From NCBI GenBank assembly GCA_023230985.1, contig JALNWH010000118.1:1-5643 (forward strand): 5,643 bases of DNA, given 5' to 3'. Source of the stretch: Bacillota bacterium. Its GTDB lineage: Bacteria > Bacillota > Clostridia > Lutisporales > Lutisporaceae. Position 1 is the stretch's first letter; each line of letters starts with the position of its first letter. Of the stretch, positions 4,331 to 5,643 are shown one piece after another. The notes beneath the pieces were generated by a model, which worked only from the letters and a program-made list of their open reading frames with translations, did no database searches and had not been told where the DNA came from. The translations under genes and the position numbers were made by a program.

Positions 4331-5509
4331 ATGAAGGAAGTTGTTATTGTCAGTGCTGTAAGGACACCTATAGGCAGTTACGGTGGCAGTTTTAAAGATG
4401 TTTCAGCGATTAAACTTGGTGAAGTCGCTGCAAAGGAAGCAATGATAAGGGCTAATGTTTTACCGGAACAAATTGATGAAGTGATTTTTGGCAGTGTACT
4501 CCAAGCGGGAATTGGACAAAATGTTGCAAGACAAGTAGCAATTGCTGCAGGTATACCGGATGCTGTACCATCAATGACTATTAATAAAGTTTGCGGTTCC
4601 GGATTAAGGACAGTCAGCTTGGCAGCCCAAATAATAGCATTGGGGGATGCGGATATAGTTTTAGCCGGCGGAACGGAGAATATGAGTGCAACACCTTATC
4701 TATTGCCTAAGGCCAGATGGGGACATAGGATGGGCGATGGGGCTGTAGTAGATTACATGGTACATGACGGACTAACAGATATATTCAATAAATATCATAT
4801 GGGAATCACTGCTGAAAACATTGCAGAACAATGGAATCTAACAAGAGAAGAACAAGATGAATTTGCTTTAAACAGCCAGCTAAAAGCAGAAGAGGCGGTT
4901 AAAAGCGGTAGATTTAAAGATGAGATAGTGCCGGTAGAAATACCCCAAAGAAAAGGCGATCCGAAAATTGTAGATACAGATGAATATCCTCGTTTTGGTG
5001 CGACTATAGAAGCTATGGCAAAGCTTAGACCTGCATTTAAAAAAGACGGAACTGTTACTGCAGGCAATGCTTCCGGGATAAATGATGCAGCTGCTGCGGT
5101 AGTTTTGATGTCCAAAGAAAAGGCGGAAGAGCTAGGAATTAAACCTCTGGTTACTATAGTATCCTATGCGTCTGCCGGAGTAGATCCTAAGATTATGGGA
5201 TACGGTCCGGTTCCTGCAACAAGAAAAGCATTGGAAAAAGCCGGTTTGACTATTAAAGATATCGATTTAGTAGAAGCAAATGAAGCTTTCGCCGCTCAAT
5301 CTTTGGCGGTTGCGAAAGATTTAGAATTAAATATGGAAATAACAAATGTTAATGGCGGAGCTATTGCTCTGGGACACCCAATCGGATGCTCCGGAACCAG
5401 AATACTTGTAACATTAATCCATGAAATGATTAAGAGAAATTCAAAGACCGGTCTTGCTACTTTGTGCATAGGCGGAGGTCAGGGAACGGCGATGATCGTC
5501 AAAAGGTAA
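4331..5509 (+). CDS. thlA: Acetyl-CoA C-acetyltransferase (thiolase, 392 aa)
   Basis: This is a biosynthetic-type thiolase that condenses two acetyl-CoA to acetoacetyl-CoA in the cytoplasm and can run in reverse. It is the first committed step towards butyrate or polyhydroxybutyrate-type products in anaerobes. The nucleophile is C88 in NKVCGSGLR, H349 lies in GGAIALGHPIGCSGTR, and the second catalytic cysteine C379 is in LCIGGGQG; NEAF is at 317-320. Length is normal and no gaps or frameshifts are seen. The substrate-loop region (RWGHRMGDG, 129-137, and YHMGITAEN, 155-163) fits short-chain acetyl-CoA acetyltransferases rather than long-chain thiolases. The ATG has AAGGAGG nine bases upstream. 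Expression should depend on sigma-54 and an activator, very likely the one encoded just before it. No clear terminator and no second gene follow within the 134 bases left, so operon membership is unknown. Confidence 0.95.
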   Translation: MKEVVIVSAVRTPIGSYGGSFKDVSAIKLGEVAAKEAMIRANVLPEQIDEVIFGSVLQAGIGQNVARQVAIAAGIPDAVPSMTINKVCGSGLRTVSLAAQIIALGDADIVLAGGTENMSATPYLLPKARWGHRMGDGAVVDYMVHDGLTDIFNKYHMGITAENIAEQWNLTREEQDEFALNSQLKAEEAVKSGRFKDEIVPVEIPQRKGDPKIVDTDEYPRFGATIEAMAKLRPAFKKDGTVTAGNASGINDAAAAVVLMSKEKAEELGIKPLVTIVSYASAGVDPKIMGYGPVPATRKALEKAGLTIKDIDLVEANEAFAAQSLAVAKDLELNMEITNVNGGAIALGHPIGCSGTRILVTLIHEMIKRNSKTGLATLCIGGGQGTAMIVKR

Positions 5510-5511
5510 AT

Positions 5512-5541
5512 ATTATATAGAGACCAGCTAATTAAAGTCAA
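5512..5541 (-). promoter_or_regulatory. Promoter-like sequence pointing back into the thiolase gene
   Basis: On the minus strand TTGACT (5536-5541) and a perfect TATAAT (5512-5517) are 18 bases apart, close to the sigma-A consensus. Transcription would start near 5505 and run antisense through the thiolase. No gene is seen on that strand, so it would give an antisense RNA if active. Confidence 0.35.
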
Positions 5542-5572
5542 GGGTTTTTAAAAAATAATTTTGAAAGATTTA

Positions 5573-5627
5573 TTGGGTGGTTCCTGCAAAAGAGAATAAA
5601 AAAGGGCACAACCAAAAAGCCACCTAA
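5573..5627. repeat. Inverted repeat TTGGGTGG / CCACCTAA in the 3' end region
   Basis: TTGGGTGG (5573-5580) can pair with CCACCTAA (5620-5627), with one G-T pair, around a 39-base purine-rich centre. TGGTT (5578-5582) can alternatively pair with AACCA (5610-5614). It may be a transcript-end structure, the end of a mobile element continuing past the window, or the start of a leader RNA. Nothing else is recognised from 5510 to 5643. Confidence 0.35.
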
Positions 5628-5643
5628 AGACAAAACTTAAAAA

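Noticed and set aside
4795..5115. 106-codon minus-strand reading frame inside the thiolase
   Set aside because: It is fully antisense to a strongly conserved gene, shows no recognisable family, and is best explained by the thiolase codon pattern.
5573..5620. A true T-box riboswitch after thiolase
   Set aside because: There is too little room after the thiolase stop for a specifier stem, the core departs from consensus after GGGTGGT, and no terminator with a T run follows in the window.
1..5643. CRISPR array, prophage or complete insertion sequence
   Set aside because: No regularly spaced repeats, phage genes, integrase or transposase frames are seen on either strand.

Overview
The window is AT-rich DNA from a low-GC Gram-positive bacterium, most likely a spore-forming anaerobe of the Clostridia/Tissierellia type. 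The grounds are AT-leaning codon use, strong AGGAGG-type ribosome binding sites, a Spo0E-like sporulation phosphatase, a PAS-type sigma-54 activator of clostridial style, and a clostridial-type acetyl-CoA acetyltransferase. The genus is not identified.

Layout. Bases 1-52 are the 3' part of a tRNA-Lys(CUU) gene cut by the left edge, followed by a short terminator hairpin. On the minus strand at 124-297 lies a 57-codon Spo0E-like gene, divergent from a plus-strand series: a small FMN nitroreductase (482-985), a stand-alone AroQ-fold chorismate mutase (1063-1317), an SDR-type L-threonine 3-dehydrogenase (1490-2449), a PAS/AAA+/Fis-HTH sigma-54-dependent activator (2541-3920) and a thiolase (4331-5509). 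The last 134 bases hold no recognisable gene.

The most interesting part is the unit from 1318 to 5509. The activator gene sits between the threonine dehydrogenase and the thiolase. The 410-base gap before the thiolase contains a textbook -24/-12 promoter (GG-N10-GC at 4233-4246), while no such site is found before the dehydrogenase. A 12-base sequence, TATGAAACGGAA, occurs both upstream of the dehydrogenase (1394-1405) and between activator and thiolase (3951-3962), so it is a candidate binding site for the activator or another shared regulator. The same 410-base gap carries a perfect 22-bp hairpin, a possible sigma-A promoter and a TTGCTA inverted repeat just after the -12 element.

How the genes may work together. 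Threonine dehydrogenase makes 2-amino-3-ketobutyrate, which becomes glycine plus acetyl-CoA when a Kbl ligase is present (none is in the window). Thiolase condenses acetyl-CoA to acetoacetyl-CoA, the entry to butyrate-type fermentation. A PAS-sensing activator placed between them suggests sigma-54 control of amino-acid-derived acetyl-CoA flow. That link is an inference from position and promoter type. The nitroreductase, chorismate mutase and Spo0E-like genes show no clear functional tie to it.
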